Numbered from the stretch's first letter, positions 26,103 through 36,921 are shown. The stretch: 64,000 bases of DNA from Gammaproteobacteria bacterium (GCA_009929855.1 RZZN01000012.1:17004-81003), one strand, 5' to 3'. Translations and numbers: made by a program. The notes: generated by a model from the letters alone, not told the origin.

Positions 26103-27166
26103 GAGCAGCGATGAGGCCCGGGAAGACGCCCGTGACCCCAGGCACCCAGCGGGGTCTGGCCACGCTCATGATCGGTCTGACACTGCTGATGGGCTCGAGT
26201 GTGCTGACCCTGGCGATGGTGCGGGGAAATCTCATGGAGCAGCGCATCGCCAACAACGAGCTGCGCGCCAAGGAGGCGCAACAGGCCGCTCAATCTGGGC
26301 TGGACTATGCCTTGGCCTGGTTGAGCCACGCGCCTTGGACGCCCGGCCAGGCCCCGCCCCAGCCCCCGCCCATCCTCGGCTCGGGTGATCATGTCTATCG
26401 CATCGACTTGGCGATCAGCACGGCCGGCGACTGTCTGCGGGTGCACGCCGAGGCCAGTGCAGCGAGTGACGAGAGCATTCGCGCGATGGCCACTGAGTGT
26501 ATCGAGCAACGGCGCTTGCTGAAGCAGGAGGTGGATGCGCCGCTGGTGATACGGGGCTGTCCGCTGGAGATCCTGGGCGAGTTGAGCGTCTTTTCCAGAT
26601 CCTGCCAGCACGACCCGGAGGGCGAGCCAGATCCGCAATGTCAGCCAGTGGCCATGCTCACTGACGATCCCAACGGCTGCCCGGACCGCGCGCGGCTGAC
26701 CTTGATCGAGCCCATGGTGGCGATCCGTGACTTCGGCGACGCGGGCGGGACGGCCTGGGATCAGGTCTTTGCGATCGGCAAGTCGGAGCTGAAGGCACTG
26801 GCCGAGGATCCGGACTCGAACGTGCATTGGATTTCATCACCGACCCCGTGGCGTCATGATCTCGGCTCGCCCGCGCAGCCTGGGATCCTGGTCTTCGACG
26901 CGACGGCGGGCTGTCCGGTCTTCGCCGACCAGCCCACGCTCTACGGGATCGTCTATTCGGAATCGAGCGCCGACTGCCTCGATCTGGACTGGGATGGCAC
27001 ACGCCTGTTCGGAACGCTCATCCTGGAAAGCAGCCTGCGTCGGCTCAGTGGCCAGGTCATACTGCATCACTGGAGCCTGTCGGCGGCCGACCCGGCCTCG
27101 CGCGACCGGGTCTACAGCGCGCGGCGGGTTCCGGGGAGCTGGCGCGACTGGGATGCGAGCCCATGA
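26099..27166 (+). CDS. pilX: Type IV pilus assembly protein PilX
   Basis: This 355-residue protein has the PilX N-terminal pattern: QRGLATLMIGLTLLMGSSVLTLAMVRGNLMEQRIANNELRAKEAQQAAQSGLDYALAWL. As is common in PilX, there is no Glu5. The long C-terminal region is larger than in most PilX proteins (about 160-200 residues). It contains repeated cysteines and a beta-rich part (VIRGCPLEILGELSVFSRSC, then GILVFDATAGCPVF). It overlaps pilW and pilV by 4 bases each. Confidence 0.85.
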   Translation: MRAAMRPGKTPVTPGTQRGLATLMIGLTLLMGSSVLTLAMVRGNLMEQRIANNELRAKEAQQAAQSGLDYALAWLSHAPWTPGQAPPQPPPILGSGDHVYRIDLAISTAGDCLRVHAEASAASDESIRAMATECIEQRRLLKQEVDAPLVIRGCPLEILGELSVFSRSCQHDPEGEPDPQCQPVAMLTDDPNGCPDRARLTLIEPMVAIRDFGDAGGTAWDQVFAIGKSELKALAEDPDSNVHWISSPTPWRHDLGSPAQPGILVFDATAGCPVFADQPTLYGIVYSESSADCLDLDWDGTRLFGTLILESSLRRLSGQVILHHWSLSAADPASRDRVYSARRVPGSWRDWDASP

Positions 27167-27558
27167 GACGAGCGCGCGCATCCAGACAGCGTGGGGCGAG
27201 CCTCACCGAGGCACTGGTGGCGCTCGTCATCCTCTCGGTGGGGCTGCTCGCGCTCGCCCAGCTGCAGATGCGGGTGCTGGCCAGCTCAGGCTTCAGCAAG
27301 GCGCAGACCAGCGCGATCAATCTCGCTCAAGAGACCTTCGAGCGGCTGCGCGCGAGCGCCTATGATGAGATCCACGACGGCAGCGATTGGCCACCGATCG
27401 AGATGGGCCACACTGCCGTCTTCGCGCGCGCCTGGAGCGTCACCGAGGATCCGGATCTCGCCTTCAAGACCATCCGGATCACGACGGCGTGGCAGAGCAT
27501 CGAGGGCATCGATCAATCCGTGACTCTGACCGGCATCATCGCCCGCGGCTCGCCCTGA
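27163..27558 (+). CDS. pilV: Type IV pilus modification/minor pilin protein PilV
   Basis: The 131 residues begin MRRARASRQRGASLTEALVALVILSVGLLALAQLQMRVL, a typical PilV leader (cut after Gly11) and helix with Glu5 present. The conserved ALAQLQ and NLAQETFERLRA segments follow. It is the last gene of the operon. pilY1 and pilE, which usually follow in gammaproteobacteria, are not present; metZ on the opposite strand comes next. Confidence 0.9.
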   Translation: MRRARASRQRGASLTEALVALVILSVGLLALAQLQMRVLASSGFSKAQTSAINLAQETFERLRASAYDEIHDGSDWPPIEMGHTAVFARAWSVTEDPDLAFKTIRITTAWQSIEGIDQSVTLTGIIARGSP

Positions 27559-27584
27559 GTGGGTGGTGCCTGCCAATCGGCGTT

Positions 27585-28841
27585 CTAGTCGGTCGGCGCC
27601 GGACCGAGCCCACGCGCCAGATCGGTCTGGATGTCGGCGATGTCCTCGAGACCGACCGCGATGCGCACCAGACCGTCGCCGATCCCGGCAGTGGCCCGCT
27701 CCTGCGGCGTCAAGCGTCCATGGGTGGTGGTGGCTGGATGGGTGATGGTGGTCTTGGTATCACCGAGGTTCGCCGTGATGGACAGCCAGCGCGTCGCATC
27801 GATCAAGCGCCAGGCCGCCGCCTGGCCGCCGCGCATCTCGAAGGCGAGGATCCCCCCGCCGGTGCGCTGCTGAGTCCCGATCAGATGATGGTGTGGATGG
27901 TCGGGAAGGCCCGGATAGTGGACCCGCTCGACCGCCGGTTGAGCGAGCAGCCATGCGGCCAGGTCCGCCGCCGCGCGCGCATGGGCGAGCATCCGCAACT
28001 CCAGGGTCTCGAGCCCCTTGAGAAAGATCCAGGCATTGAATGGACTCATGGTCGGACCGGCGGTGCGCAGCACGCCATGGATCTCCTCGCCCACCCGCTG
28101 GCGGTCGCCGACCACGGCGCCACCGACACAGCGCCCCTGTCCGTCCAGATATTTGGTGGCCGAATGGATGACGAGGTCGGCGCCGAGCTCGAGCGGTCGC
28201 TGCAAGGCCGGGGTACAGAAACAGTTGTCGACCGCGAGCAAGCAGCCACGGCGCCGCGCGAGCTCGGCGAGTTGGCGGATGTCGACCATCTCGGTCAATG
28301 GATTGGACGGGGTCTCGCAGAACAGCAAGCGGGTGCGTGGCTCGATCGCCGCATCCCAGGCCGCGAGATCGCCGAGCGTGACATAGCGGGTCGTGATCCC
28401 GAAGCGCGCCAGATATTTGTTGAACAGCATGGTGGTGCTGCCAAACAGGCTGCGCGAGGCCACGATCTGGTCACCCGCCTGCAACAGACCCATGCAGACG
28501 GCCAGGATCGCCGACATCCCCGAGGCCGTCGCCACGCAGCGCTCGCCGTTCTCCAGCGCGGCGAGCCGCTCCTCGAAGGCCGCGACGGTGGGATTGGTGA
28601 AGCGCGAATAGATGTTGCCCGCCTGCTCTCCGGCGAAGCGCGCCGCCGCCTCGGCGGCGCTCGCGAAGACATAGCTGGAGGTGGCGAAGATCGGCTCGCT
28701 GTGCTCCGCCTCATGGGTGCGATGATGACCGGTGCGCACGGCGCGGGTGGCGAACCCCGGGGCGGTCGCCGAGTCCTCGCGTCCCTGCACTGGCGCGCTC
28801 GGGGGCGCCTGTTCAGACCGAGTTGTGGAGGTCAATGACAC
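27585..28841 (-). CDS. metZ: O-succinylhomoserine sulfhydrylase
   Basis: This 418-residue Cys/Met metabolism PLP enzyme makes homocysteine directly from O-succinylhomoserine and sulfide. Motifs are [104 protein letters not shown] (PLP lysine in SATKY) and the C-terminal [24 protein letters not shown]. The start GTG at 28841 overlaps purF by 29 bases. The purF-metZ order is the same as in Pseudomonas, where the enzyme was defined as MetZ. Confidence 0.94.
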   Translation of the reverse strand: MSLTSTTRSEQAPPSAPVQGREDSATAPGFATRAVRTGHHRTHEAEHSEPIFATSSYVFASAAEAAARFAGEQAGNIYSRFTNPTVAAFEERLAALENGERCVATASGMSAILAVCMGLLQAGDQIVASRSLFGSTTMLFNKYLARFGITTRYVTLGDLAAWDAAIEPRTRLLFCETPSNPLTEMVDIRQLAELARRRGCLLAVDNCFCTPALQRPLELGADLVIHSATKYLDGQGRCVGGAVVGDRQRVGEEIHGVLRTAGPTMSPFNAWIFLKGLETLELRMLAHARAAADLAAWLLAQPAVERVHYPGLPDHPHHHLIGTQQRTGGGILAFEMRGGQAAAWRLIDATRWLSITANLGDTKTTITHPATTTHGRLTPQERATAGIGDGLVRIAVGLEDIADIQTDLARGLGPAPTD

Positions 28842-30327
28842 TCTCGCTGAATGAAGGCTTCGCCGACTTGGCGACGTCGTTGCGATGCACTTCGAGCATC
28901 CGCAGATACTCGGGGGTCACATCACCCGTGATGTAGACCCCGTCGAAGACCGAGGTATCGAAACGATCGACCTGGCTCTTGCCGCGCTTCTGCACCGCAT
29001 CGATCAGATCATCCAGATCCTGGAAGATCAACCCGTCGGCGCCCAGCTCGAGAGCGACCTCCTCTTCGGAGCGTCCATGCGCGATCAGCTCACTGGCCGC
29101 GGGCATGTCGATGCCATAGACGTTGGGGTAGCGCACCGGCGGGGCCGCCGACGCGAAATAGACCCGACGCGCGCCAGCGTCACGGGCCATCTGGATGATC
29201 TGCTGAGAGGTGGTCCCGCGCACGATCGAGTCGTCGACCAAGAGGACATTCTTGCGGCGAAACTCAAGATCGATGGCGTTGAGCTTCTGGCGAACCGACT
29301 TCTTGCGCACCGTCTGACCCGGCATGATGAAGGTCCGACCGATGTAGCGGTTCTTGATGAAGCCCTCCGAATAGTGGATGCCGAGCCGATTGGCCAGTTG
29401 GAGCGCGGCGGTGCGGCTGGTGTCCGGGATCGGGATCACCACGTCGATATCCAGGCCCGACCACTCGCGATTGATCTTGTTGGCGAGATGACGTCCCATC
29501 CGCGAGCGCGCCTTGTGCACCGAGATGTTGTCGATGATCGAATCGGGACGCGCGAAATAGACGAACTCGAAGATGCAGGGCGAGAGGATGGGTTGCGGCG
29601 CGCACTGGCGTGTGTAGAGCTGCCCATCGACACTGATGAAGACCGCCTCGCCCGGGGCCACATCATCGATCAGTGTGAATCCAGTGGTATCGAGCGCGAC
29701 GCTCTCCGAGGCGATCATGTACTCGGTGCCCGCGTCGGTCTCGCGACGGCCATAGACCAGCGGCCGGATGGCATTTGGATCCCGGAAGCCGCAGACCCCG
29801 AATCCCGGGATCATGGCCACCGCCGCGTAGCCCCCGCGGCAGCGCGCGTGCACGCCCTCGATCGCCCTGAAGATGTCCTGCTCGTCGATCCTGAGCTTGC
29901 CCTGGACATGCAGCTCATGGGCAAAGACGTTCAGCAGGATCTCGGAGTCCGATGTCGTGTTGAGATGACGCAGATCCTGAACGAACAGGTCGTGCTTGAG
30001 GGCCTCGGCGTTGGTCAGATTGCCGTTGTGAGCCAGGACGATGCCGTAGGGAGAGTTGACATAGAAGGGCTGGGCCTCCGCCGAACTCGAGGCGCCGGCG
30101 GTCGGGTAGCGCACATGGCCGACGCCCATGTTGCCCACGAGCTGGATCATGTGACGGGTGCGAAAGACATCCCGCGCAAGACCATTGTCCTTGCGCAGGT
30201 GCAATCGATCACCCTCGCAGGTGACGATTCCAGCAGCGTCCTGTCCGCGGTGCTGCAAGACCAGCAGCGTGTCATACAGGGCCTGGTTGACCGAGCTTTT
30301 ACCAACGATGCCGACGATGCCGCACAT
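28813..30327 (-). CDS. purF: Amidophosphoribosyltransferase
   Basis: The 504-residue enzyme catalyses the first committed purine step, PRPP plus glutamine to phosphoribosylamine. The N-terminal nucleophile Cys2 is in MCGIVGIVG, and the Ntn glutaminase domain includes HVRYPTAG and [10 protein letters not shown]. The phosphoribosyltransferase domain has the PRPP loop in [17 protein letters not shown]. There is no propeptide, as in the E. coli-type enzyme. It lies 142 bases after cvpA. Confidence 0.97.
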   Translation of the reverse strand: MCGIVGIVGKSSVNQALYDTLLVLQHRGQDAAGIVTCEGDRLHLRKDNGLARDVFRTRHMIQLVGNMGVGHVRYPTAGASSSAEAQPFYVNSPYGIVLAHNGNLTNAEALKHDLFVQDLRHLNTTSDSEILLNVFAHELHVQGKLRIDEQDIFRAIEGVHARCRGGYAAVAMIPGFGVCGFRDPNAIRPLVYGRRETDAGTEYMIASESVALDTTGFTLIDDVAPGEAVFISVDGQLYTRQCAPQPILSPCIFEFVYFARPDSIIDNISVHKARSRMGRHLANKINREWSGLDIDVVIPIPDTSRTAALQLANRLGIHYSEGFIKNRYIGRTFIMPGQTVRKKSVRQKLNAIDLEFRRKNVLLVDDSIVRGTTSQQIIQMARDAGARRVYFASAAPPVRYPNVYGIDMPAASELIAHGRSEEEVALELGADGLIFQDLDDLIDAVQKRGKSQVDRFDTSVFDGVYITGDVTPEYLRMLEVHRNDVAKSAKPSFSESVIDLHNSV

Positions 30328-30469
30328 GGACCCCTGCCCAGCCCCATCCCGAAGCGAATCGGGGCTGCTGTCATTCAGAGCGCGAAACTATACCCCGCGG
30401 GGGTTGCTCGGGACAACTGGAGCAACACGTCAGCGCCCCAGCCAGTCCGAGCAGACACTTGATGTCCGA

Positions 30470-30961
30470 TCACAATTCCTTGATCTTGGATTGGATATCC
30501 TCAGGAACCTGGCTGATCAGCCAGTCGGCGACCAGCTGCGCATCTGGGATCAGGCGTGACTCCCCCCACCAGGGATCCTCGGCGATCGGCGTCAGGGCAG
30601 CGAGGAAGACCGCCATGGCGACGATCACCACCCCGCGCGCGATCCCGAAGCCCAAACCCAGCACACGGTCGAGCCCCGCCAATCCGGCGCGGTCCACCAC
30701 CGCCGAGAGCAAGGCGCCGAGCACCGCGCCGGCGATCAGCGTGAGGATGATCAAGACACCGAATGCCAGGACATGGCGCACCGAGGCCTGTGAGAGATAG
30801 GGCTCGAGCAACCCGGCGACCTCGCGATGGAACAGCCAGGCGACCACGACGGCCGCGATCCAGACCCCGAGTGACAGCAGCTCACGAATGATGCCGCGTC
30901 CCAGCCCGACCAGGGCCGAGAGGATGATGACGGCGATGATGGCGTAATCGACCCAGCTCAT
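30470..30961 (-). CDS. cvpA: Colicin V production protein homologue CvpA
   Basis: This 163-residue inner-membrane protein has four hydrophobic segments and the family start MSWVDYAIIAVIILSALVGLGRGIIRELLSLG. Its position before purF is conserved in gammaproteobacteria. ATG 30961 is preferred to the TTG at 30973 because it matches the conserved N terminus. The stop of dedD lies 12 bases upstream. Confidence 0.93.
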   Translation of the reverse strand: MSWVDYAIIAVIILSALVGLGRGIIRELLSLGVWIAAVVVAWLFHREVAGLLEPYLSQASVRHVLAFGVLIILTLIAGAVLGALLSAVVDRAGLAGLDRVLGLGFGIARGVVIVAMAVFLAALTPIAEDPWWGESRLIPDAQLVADWLISQVPEDIQSKIKEL

Positions 30962-30973
30962 GGTGGCGCCCAA

Positions 30974-31690
30974 TCAGCGATAGCGCTGGATCAGCGCGTC
31001 CCCGAAGGATTGACGCAAGCGTGCCAGCGCGATCTCGACCTTCTCGCGATCGGTCTCGGGACCCACCCGCACCCGATAGTAGGTTCGGCCACGCACCTGG
31101 GCCGTCTCCACGAAGGCGGGGAAGCCTTCGCCCCGCAAGCGCGCCACCAGCCGCTCGGCGGACTCGACCGAGCCCAGGCTGGCCACCTGCACGATCCAGG
31201 TCCGGCCCGCCTCGTCCGCTGGTGGGGTCTGCCGAGCCACTGGCACCGGCGTGGGCCGTGGCCGGGTCGCGGCCGGCGCCGGGGTTGCCCGTGCCTGGGT
31301 CGCTGGCGCTTGCGTTGCTGGCGCTTGCGCGGTGGTCCGCGCCGGTGGGGTCTGCGGCACTGGCAATGGGCCGTCGACACTGGACTCGAAGACCGGCTCC
31401 AACGCCTCCTCGACGATGCCCAGCCCAGCGGTGGGCGCATCCTGGAGGGATGCCTCGGGGGCAGCGTCCTCGAGAAGATCGGGTGGCACGCCGGGCTGTT
31501 CTGGCTCGACCGGGATCATGAATGACTCGGTGCGGTAACGATCGTCCAGGCCGGGCACCGGCAGTGCCGTGATCGGCGACGGCGCCGTGGGCTCCCTGGC
31601 CTTGTCCTCGAACAGCATGGGCACGAAGATGACCGCCAGCACGACGATCACGAACAGCCCAGTCAATCGCTTCTTAGCGCCTTCTCGCAT
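30974..31690 (-). CDS. dedD: SPOR-domain cell division protein DedD
   Basis: The 238 residues comprise a short cytoplasmic tail (MREGAKKRLTG), one membrane helix (about 12-27, FVIVVLAVIFVPMLF), a long Pro/Ala-rich periplasmic linker with short repeats (TQAPATQA), and a C-terminal SPOR domain (about 160-238: WIVQVASLGSVESAERLVARLRGEGFPAFVE, then YYRVRVGPETDREK). SPOR domains bind denuded glycan strands at the septum. The position between folC and cvpA is the standard one. Confidence 0.92.
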   Translation of the reverse strand: MREGAKKRLTGLFVIVVLAVIFVPMLFEDKAREPTAPSPITALPVPGLDDRYRTESFMIPVEPEQPGVPPDLLEDAAPEASLQDAPTAGLGIVEEALEPVFESSVDGPLPVPQTPPARTTAQAPATQAPATQARATPAPAATRPRPTPVPVARQTPPADEAGRTWIVQVASLGSVESAERLVARLRGEGFPAFVETAQVRGRTYYRVRVGPETDREKVEIALARLRQSFGDALIQRYR

Positions 31691-31783
31691 GAATCTCTAC
31701 CTGGTCGATGGATCCCAGCGGCACCGACAGCCCGTCGCCGCGGCTCGCCCGACATGTGCTGAAAATGGATGAGGATTGAATGA

Positions 31784-31812
31784 AGTATAGCCTAGTTGCG
31801 CGCTCGCATGAA
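31784..31812 (-). promoter_or_regulatory. Candidate sigma-70 promoter for dedD-cvpA-purF-metZ
   Basis: On the minus strand TATACT (31784-31789) matches five of six -10 positions. TTCATG (31807-31812) is 17 bases upstream. It sits in a 164-base AT-rich gap after folC, the only low-GC stretch nearby, about 95 bases before the dedD start. Confidence 0.5.
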
Positions 31813-31854
31813 ACCGACGCGATGAAATATCGCTTTTAGTTTCAATTGCATAAT

Positions 31855-33135
31855 CTAATTGGAGCAGATCCTGGCAGGGGTCGGGCCAAGCCAGCCCAGC
31901 GCGGCGCCGACCGTCACGAAGGAGCCGAGCACCAGGATGGCGTCGCCTGGCCCCGCGGCGGCATGCGCGGCGGTGAGCGCGGCCGCGACACTGTCCAGGG
32001 TCGTCACATTGGGCAGCTCGCCCAAGCGCTCGCGCAGGGTCCGCGCCGGCATGGCCCGCGCATCCTCGGTCTGAGCCAGATACCAGTGATCCACGCGCGC
32101 GCGCAGTGGCGCCACGATGGCCTCAGGCGACTTGTCGGCCAAGACCGCGAGCACCGCGAGCACCCGCCCTGACGTGGCGAAACCCTGGAGGTTGGTCGCC
32201 AAGGCCTGGGCCGCCGCGCCATTGTGCGCCACGTCGAGGATCCAGGTCGGCGTGCCCGGCAGCACCTGAAAACGACCGGGCAAGCGGGCGCGTGCCAGAC
32301 CCACACGAATGGCACCGAGCGACACCGGCAGACGCTCGCCCAGTTGGCGCGCGGCGGTGATGGCGGCCGCGGCATTGTCGAGCTGAAAGCCACCGCGCAG
32401 CGTCGGCAGCGGCAAGGCAAGCCGCTCACCATCGGGTCCACGCCAGATCCAGCCGCTCGTGGCCATCTCGACATCCATCTCGCGCCCGCGCTGAATGACC
32501 CGCGCCTGGCGCGCTCCTGCCGCGGCGCGCAGGGCGGGCGGGGCATCCGCTTGACCGATCACGGCCGGCCGGCCGGGGCGGAAGATCCCGGCCTTCTCAC
32601 GGGCGATCGCCTCCAGGGTCTCGCCCAGCCAAGCGGTGTGATCCAGTCCGATCGAGGTCACCACCGCGACATCCGCATCCCAGAGATTGACGGCGTCCAA
32701 GCGCCCACCGAGCCCGACCTCGAGGATCGCCAGATCGACCGCGGCGCGCACGAACAGATCGAGCGCGGCCAGTGTGCCATACTCGAAATAGGTCAGTGAC
32801 ACCCTGCCACGCGCCGCCTCGACTCGCGCGAAGGCCTCGCACAGCGGCTGATCGCCCACCGCCTCGCCATTGAGCCGGACACGCTCGTTGTAGACGAGTA
32901 GATGTGGCGAGCTGTAGGTGGCGACCCGATAGCCGGCGGCCAGATAGATCGCCTCGAGCATCGCGACACAGGAGCCCTTGCCGTTGGTGCCACCCACTGT
33001 GATGACCGGGAAGGGCAGCGGCTGGGGTCCCAGCCGCGCCCACACCGCGGCGACTCGCTCCAGGCCCAGATCGATCTTCTCTGGGTGCAGAGTCGCTTGC
33101 CAGTCGAGCCAATCGGCGAGGGTGTCATGGTGCAT
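31855..33135 (-). CDS. folC: Dihydrofolate synthase / folylpolyglutamate synthase
   Basis: The 426-residue Mur-ligase-type enzyme adds glutamate to dihydropteroate and folates. The P-loop GGTNGKGS (48-55), SSPHLLVYNERVRLNG, LEVGLGGRLDAVN, SIGLDHTAWLG and LDVAHNGAAAQALA are diagnostic. ATG 33135 has AGGA 7 bases upstream. It lies 31 bases after accD, as in most gammaproteobacteria. Confidence 0.96.
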   Translation of the reverse strand: MHHDTLADWLDWQATLHPEKIDLGLERVAAVWARLGPQPLPFPVITVGGTNGKGSCVAMLEAIYLAAGYRVATYSSPHLLVYNERVRLNGEAVGDQPLCEAFARVEAARGRVSLTYFEYGTLAALDLFVRAAVDLAILEVGLGGRLDAVNLWDADVAVVTSIGLDHTAWLGETLEAIAREKAGIFRPGRPAVIGQADAPPALRAAAGARQARVIQRGREMDVEMATSGWIWRGPDGERLALPLPTLRGGFQLDNAAAAITAARQLGERLPVSLGAIRVGLARARLPGRFQVLPGTPTWILDVAHNGAAAQALATNLQGFATSGRVLAVLAVLADKSPEAIVAPLRARVDHWYLAQTEDARAMPARTLRERLGELPNVTTLDSVAAALTAAHAAAGPGDAILVLGSFVTVGAALGWLGPTPARICSN

Positions 33136-33166
33136 GATGCATCCTGCCTGCCGACGGCGCGCGGCT

Positions 33167-34165
33167 TCAGACCGGCACGACGGTGCGGATATAGCGCGCG
33201 CGATGGGTCAGGATCGCGAGCAGGTCGGCAATGCGCTCGCGCAGATCACGGCGGTCCATGATCAGATCCAAGGCGCCCTTGTCGAGCAGGAACTCGCTGC
33301 GCTGGAACCCATCGGGGAGCTTCTCGTGCACGGTTTGCTCGATCACGCGTGGTCCGGCGAAGCCGATCAAGGCATTGGGCTCGGCGATGTTGAGATCACC
33401 GAGCATCGCCAGACTGGCCGACACCCCGCCCATGGTCGGATCGGTCATGACCGAGATGAAGGGCAGCGACCGCTCGCGCATGCGCCCCAAGGCGGCACTG
33501 GTCTTGGCCATCTGCATCAGCGAGAAGAGACTCTCCTGCATCCGTGCACCGCCACTCGCGGAGAAACAGACATAGGGTGATTGCTGCTCGAGTGCGCAGT
33601 CCACCCCCCGCACGAAGCGCTCACCCACGACCGACCCCATGGAGCCGCCCATGAAGCCGAACTCGAAGGCGGCGGCGACGATGGGCTGGCCCTTCAAGCG
33701 CCCGCGCATCACGATCAATGCCTCCTTCTCGGCGGATTCCTTCTGGGCCTGCACGAGACGATCCTTGTACTTTTTCAGATCCTTGAACTTGAGCGGATCG
33801 AGCGACTCGAGCTCGGCGCCAAGCTCGACGCGATCCTCCGCGTCGAGGAAGGTCTCGAGCCGACGCCGCGCGTGCAAGCGATTGTGGTGAGCGCACTTGG
33901 GACAGACCTCGAGATTACGCTCGAGCTCGGCGCGATAGAGGATGGCGTGACACCCCGGACACTTGGCCCAGACCCCTTCCGGGACGGCCCGCTTGGTGCT
34001 GGCATCGGTGCGGATGCGACTCGGGATGAGCTTCTCGAACCAGCTCTTGCTCTTGTCCATCGCCTGCTTGAGGGTGGCGCCGCGCTCGCTCTTGAGTGCC
34101 GCGTCATGACCCGTGGCGGCATCGTCCGCTGGCAGTTGCGCGCGCACCGGTGGCTTAGGAGACAT
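33167..34165 (-). CDS. accD: Acetyl-CoA carboxylase carboxyltransferase subunit beta
   Basis: The 332-residue subunit carries the zinc ribbon CPGC-x15-CPKC (Cys69, 72, 88, 91) and the carboxyltransferase core ([57 protein letters not shown]). Normal AccD proteins start near [18 protein letters not shown] (36 here). The frame extends 35 residues further to ATG 34165, which has a strong GAGGTGAG site 5 bases upstream and overlaps the trpA stop by 11 bases. I therefore favour the long form; the ATG at 34060 lacks an equal site. Confidence 0.94.
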   Translation of the reverse strand: MSPKPPVRAQLPADDAATGHDAALKSERGATLKQAMDKSKSWFEKLIPSRIRTDASTKRAVPEGVWAKCPGCHAILYRAELERNLEVCPKCAHHNRLHARRRLETFLDAEDRVELGAELESLDPLKFKDLKKYKDRLVQAQKESAEKEALIVMRGRLKGQPIVAAAFEFGFMGGSMGSVVGERFVRGVDCALEQQSPYVCFSASGGARMQESLFSLMQMAKTSAALGRMRERSLPFISVMTDPTMGGVSASLAMLGDLNIAEPNALIGFAGPRVIEQTVHEKLPDGFQRSEFLLDKGALDLIMDRRDLRERIADLLAILTHRARYIRTVVPV

Positions 34166-34976
34166 CGTTGCTCACCTCGTCGATGGCGCGGCGCAATCCC
34201 GCGAGAAAATCACCCACCGCGCCCTGAATCCGCTCGGGTGTCGCGGCGAGCGCCTCGATCCGGCTGACGATCGCGCTGCCAACGATCACCGCATCGGCGA
34301 CGCGGGCCACCCGCGCGGCCGCCGCGGGATCATGGATACCGAAGCCCACCCCGACCGGCAGGTCGATCAGCGACTTGATCAGCTCGACATGCTCGGCCAC
34401 CGCCGTGGTGTCGAGATGCCCGGCACCCGTCACGCCCTTGACCGAGACATAATAGACGAACCCGGAGGCGACCTCGCCGATCCGGACGATCCGCGCCTCG
34501 TTCGAGGTCGGGGCGAGCAGATAGACCAGATCCAGGTCATGCGCCTTGAGCGTCTGGACCAGTTCGTGACTCTCTTCGGGTGGCGCGTCCACGATCAGTG
34601 CGCCATCGAGCCCGACCGCTTGTGCCTTGGCCGCGAAGGTCGCGTAGCCCATCACCTCGATCGGGTTGAGATAGCCCATCAAGAGCACGGGCGTGCTCGC
34701 ATCGCGCGTGCGGAACTCGCGGACCATCTCGAGCACATCATCGAGCGACACATCATGTGCCAGTGCCCGCTCGGTGGCCCGCTGGATCACCGGGCCATCG
34801 GCGATCGGATCCGAGAAGGGCACGCCCAGCTCGATCAGATCGACGCCAGACTCGACCATGGCGTGCATCAGCGGGACCGTGACCGCGGGGGTCGGGTCAC
34901 CAGCCGTGACGAACGGAATGAGCGCGGTCCGACCGCGCGCGCGAAGTTGCTGGAAACGCTCGGTGATTCGACTCAT
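34155..34976 (-). CDS. trpA: Tryptophan synthase alpha chain
   Basis: This 273-residue TIM barrel splits indole-3-glycerol phosphate to indole. It has [10 protein letters not shown], the catalytic Glu in [22 protein letters not shown], the catalytic Asp in [12 protein letters not shown], and the phosphate-binding loops VKGVTGAG and VGFGIHDP. It overlaps trpB by 4 bases (ATGA), allowing equal production of the alpha2beta2 complex, and overlaps accD at its 3' end. Confidence 0.97.
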   Translation of the reverse strand: MSRITERFQQLRARGRTALIPFVTAGDPTPAVTVPLMHAMVESGVDLIELGVPFSDPIADGPVIQRATERALAHDVSLDDVLEMVREFRTRDASTPVLLMGYLNPIEVMGYATFAAKAQAVGLDGALIVDAPPEESHELVQTLKAHDLDLVYLLAPTSNEARIVRIGEVASGFVYYVSVKGVTGAGHLDTTAVAEHVELIKSLIDLPVGVGFGIHDPAAAARVARVADAVIVGSAIVSRIEALAATPERIQGAVGDFLAGLRRAIDEVSNDVS

Positions 34977-36229
34977 AGCACCAACCCGTCATGCTGCGCG
35001 ACCGTGTGCATGTCCTTGTCGCCCCGCCCGGACAGATTGACGATGATCGTCTGATCCTTGCGCATGGTCGGGGCGAGCTTCTGGACGTAGGCGAGTGCGT
35101 GACTGGACTCGAGCGCGGGGATGATGCCCTCGGTGCGCGTGAGATGATGAAAGGCCGCCAGCGCCTCCTCGTCGGTGACCGCATCGTAATGCGCGCGACC
35201 CGTGTCCTTCAGCCAGGCATGCTCGGGACCCACCCCCGGATAGTCGAGTCCGGCCGAGATGGAATGGGTCGCGACGATCTGGCCTCGGGCATCCTCCATC
35301 AGATAGGTGCGGTTGCCATGGAGCACGCCCGGACGACCCGCGCACAGCGGCGCGGCATGGCGTCCGGTGGCAAGCCCATCGCCCGCGGCCTCGACCCCAT
35401 GGATCGCGACCGCGCCATCCTCGATGAATGGATGGAAGAGACCGATGGCGTTGGATCCCCCGCCGACGCAGGCGACCAGCGCATCGGGCAGGCGTCCGGT
35501 GCGCTCGAGGATCTGGGCACGCGCCTCGCGACCGATCACCGCCTGGAAATCACGCACCATCGCCGGGTAGGGATGCGGACCGGCCACGGTCCCGATGATG
35601 TAGAAGGTGTTGTCGACATTGGTCACCCAATCGCGCATCGCTTCGTTGAGCGCGTCCTTGAGCGTGCGTGAGCCCGAGGTCACCGACACCACGCGCGCGC
35701 CCAGAAGACGCATGCGATAGACATTCGCCTTCTGTCGGGCGATATCGACCTCGCCCATGTAGACCACGCATTCCAGGCCCAGACGCGCCGCGACGGTGGC
35801 GCTCGCCACACCGTGCTGGCCAGCCCCGGTCTCGGCGATGATCCGGGTCTTGCCCATGCGCCGCGCCAGCAGCGCCTGACCGATGGTGTTGTTGACCTTG
35901 TGCGCCCCGGTGTGATTGAGATCCTCGCGCTTGAGGAAGATCTGCGCACCGCCCAGCTCACGACTCCAGCGCTCGGCATGATAGAGGGGCGAGGGTCGCC
36001 CCACATAATCGCGCAGATCCGCATCGAGCTCGGCGAGGAACTCGGGATCGCCCAGATAGCGCTCATAGGCCGCGCGCAATTCCTCGAGCGGATGCATCAG
36101 GGTCTCGGGGACGAACATGCCCCCGTAAGGACCGAAATGACCCGAGGCATCGGGCCAGTGATAGGAGCGAGCCGCGCCCGGCCCGTCGCTGGATGCGCTA
36201 GAACGCAGACCTGAGACAGTCGACATCAT
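34973..36229 (-). CDS. trpB: Tryptophan synthase beta chain
   Basis: This 418-residue PLP enzyme condenses indole and serine. It has [19 protein letters not shown], the PLP lysine in HTGAHKVNN (Lys111), [11 protein letters not shown], and the phosphate-binding GGGSNAIG. The start ATG 36229 (or 36226) has AAGGTGA upstream and lies within the end of trpF (32-base overlap). Confidence 0.97.
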   Translation of the reverse strand: MMSTVSGLRSSASSDGPGAARSYHWPDASGHFGPYGGMFVPETLMHPLEELRAAYERYLGDPEFLAELDADLRDYVGRPSPLYHAERWSRELGGAQIFLKREDLNHTGAHKVNNTIGQALLARRMGKTRIIAETGAGQHGVASATVAARLGLECVVYMGEVDIARQKANVYRMRLLGARVVSVTSGSRTLKDALNEAMRDWVTNVDNTFYIIGTVAGPHPYPAMVRDFQAVIGREARAQILERTGRLPDALVACVGGGSNAIGLFHPFIEDGAVAIHGVEAAGDGLATGRHAAPLCAGRPGVLHGNRTYLMEDARGQIVATHSISAGLDYPGVGPEHAWLKDTGRAHYDAVTDEEALAAFHHLTRTEGIIPALESSHALAYVQKLAPTMRKDQTIIVNLSGRGDKDMHTVAQHDGLVL

Positions 36230-36836
36230 TCACCTTCTGCATGAAATCGCGAATCTTGTCATGATCCTTGATGCCCTTCGCGGCCTCCACACCACCGCTG
36301 ACATCGACCCCGAACGGGCCGACTTGGCGGATCGCCAGGCCGACCGATGCGGGATCCAAGCCCCCCGCCAGGATGATCGATGGGGCCATCGAGCGCGGGA
36401 TCCGGTCCCAGTCGAACGCACGACCGGTCCCGCCGGCCCGCGCCGGATCGAAGGTATCCAGGAGCAACCCGGCCGCCGCACCATAACGCATCCGCTCGGC
36501 CTGGAGATCGATCTCCGGGCGCATGCGGATCGCCTTGATCCAGCGTCTCGCGAAGGACGCGCAATAGCGCGGATCCTCATCGCCGTGAAATTGCAGCAGC
36601 TCCAGCGGCACCTGCTCCAAAGTCGCGCGAACCTGCTCGGGCGGCGCATCGACGAACAGCCCAACCGCGGTCACGAACGGCGGCAAGACCCGACACAAGG
36701 CCGCGGCCTGCGCGGGCGTGACCGCCCGCGGACTCGCGGGATGGAAGACCAGACCCACGGCGTCGACGCCCGCGGCCACCGCCGCTTCCACGTCGTCCAG
36801 GCGGGTCAGACCACAGATCTTAACGCGCGTTCTCAT
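36198..36836 (-). CDS. trpF: Phosphoribosylanthranilate isomerase
   Basis: This 212-residue TIM barrel catalyses the Amadori step of tryptophan synthesis. The catalytic Cys is in [15 protein letters not shown], and the general acid Asp is in [27 protein letters not shown] and [14 protein letters not shown] are also family motifs. It leads the trpF-trpB-trpA group, which lacks trpC/D/E/G here. Confidence 0.96.
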   Translation of the reverse strand: MRTRVKICGLTRLDDVEAAVAAGVDAVGLVFHPASPRAVTPAQAAALCRVLPPFVTAVGLFVDAPPEQVRATLEQVPLELLQFHGDEDPRYCASFARRWIKAIRMRPEIDLQAERMRYGAAAGLLLDTFDPARAGGTGRAFDWDRIPRSMAPSIILAGGLDPASVGLAIRQVGPFGVDVSGGVEAAKGIKDHDKIRDFMQKVNDVDCLRSAF

Positions 36837-36921
36837 GATTGGCGAATGTTTGGCACGCTCATGGATTCAGGATCGATACTCGGCGGCCCATCGCGGCCGC
36901 ATGCCAGCGCGGCGCGCAGGC

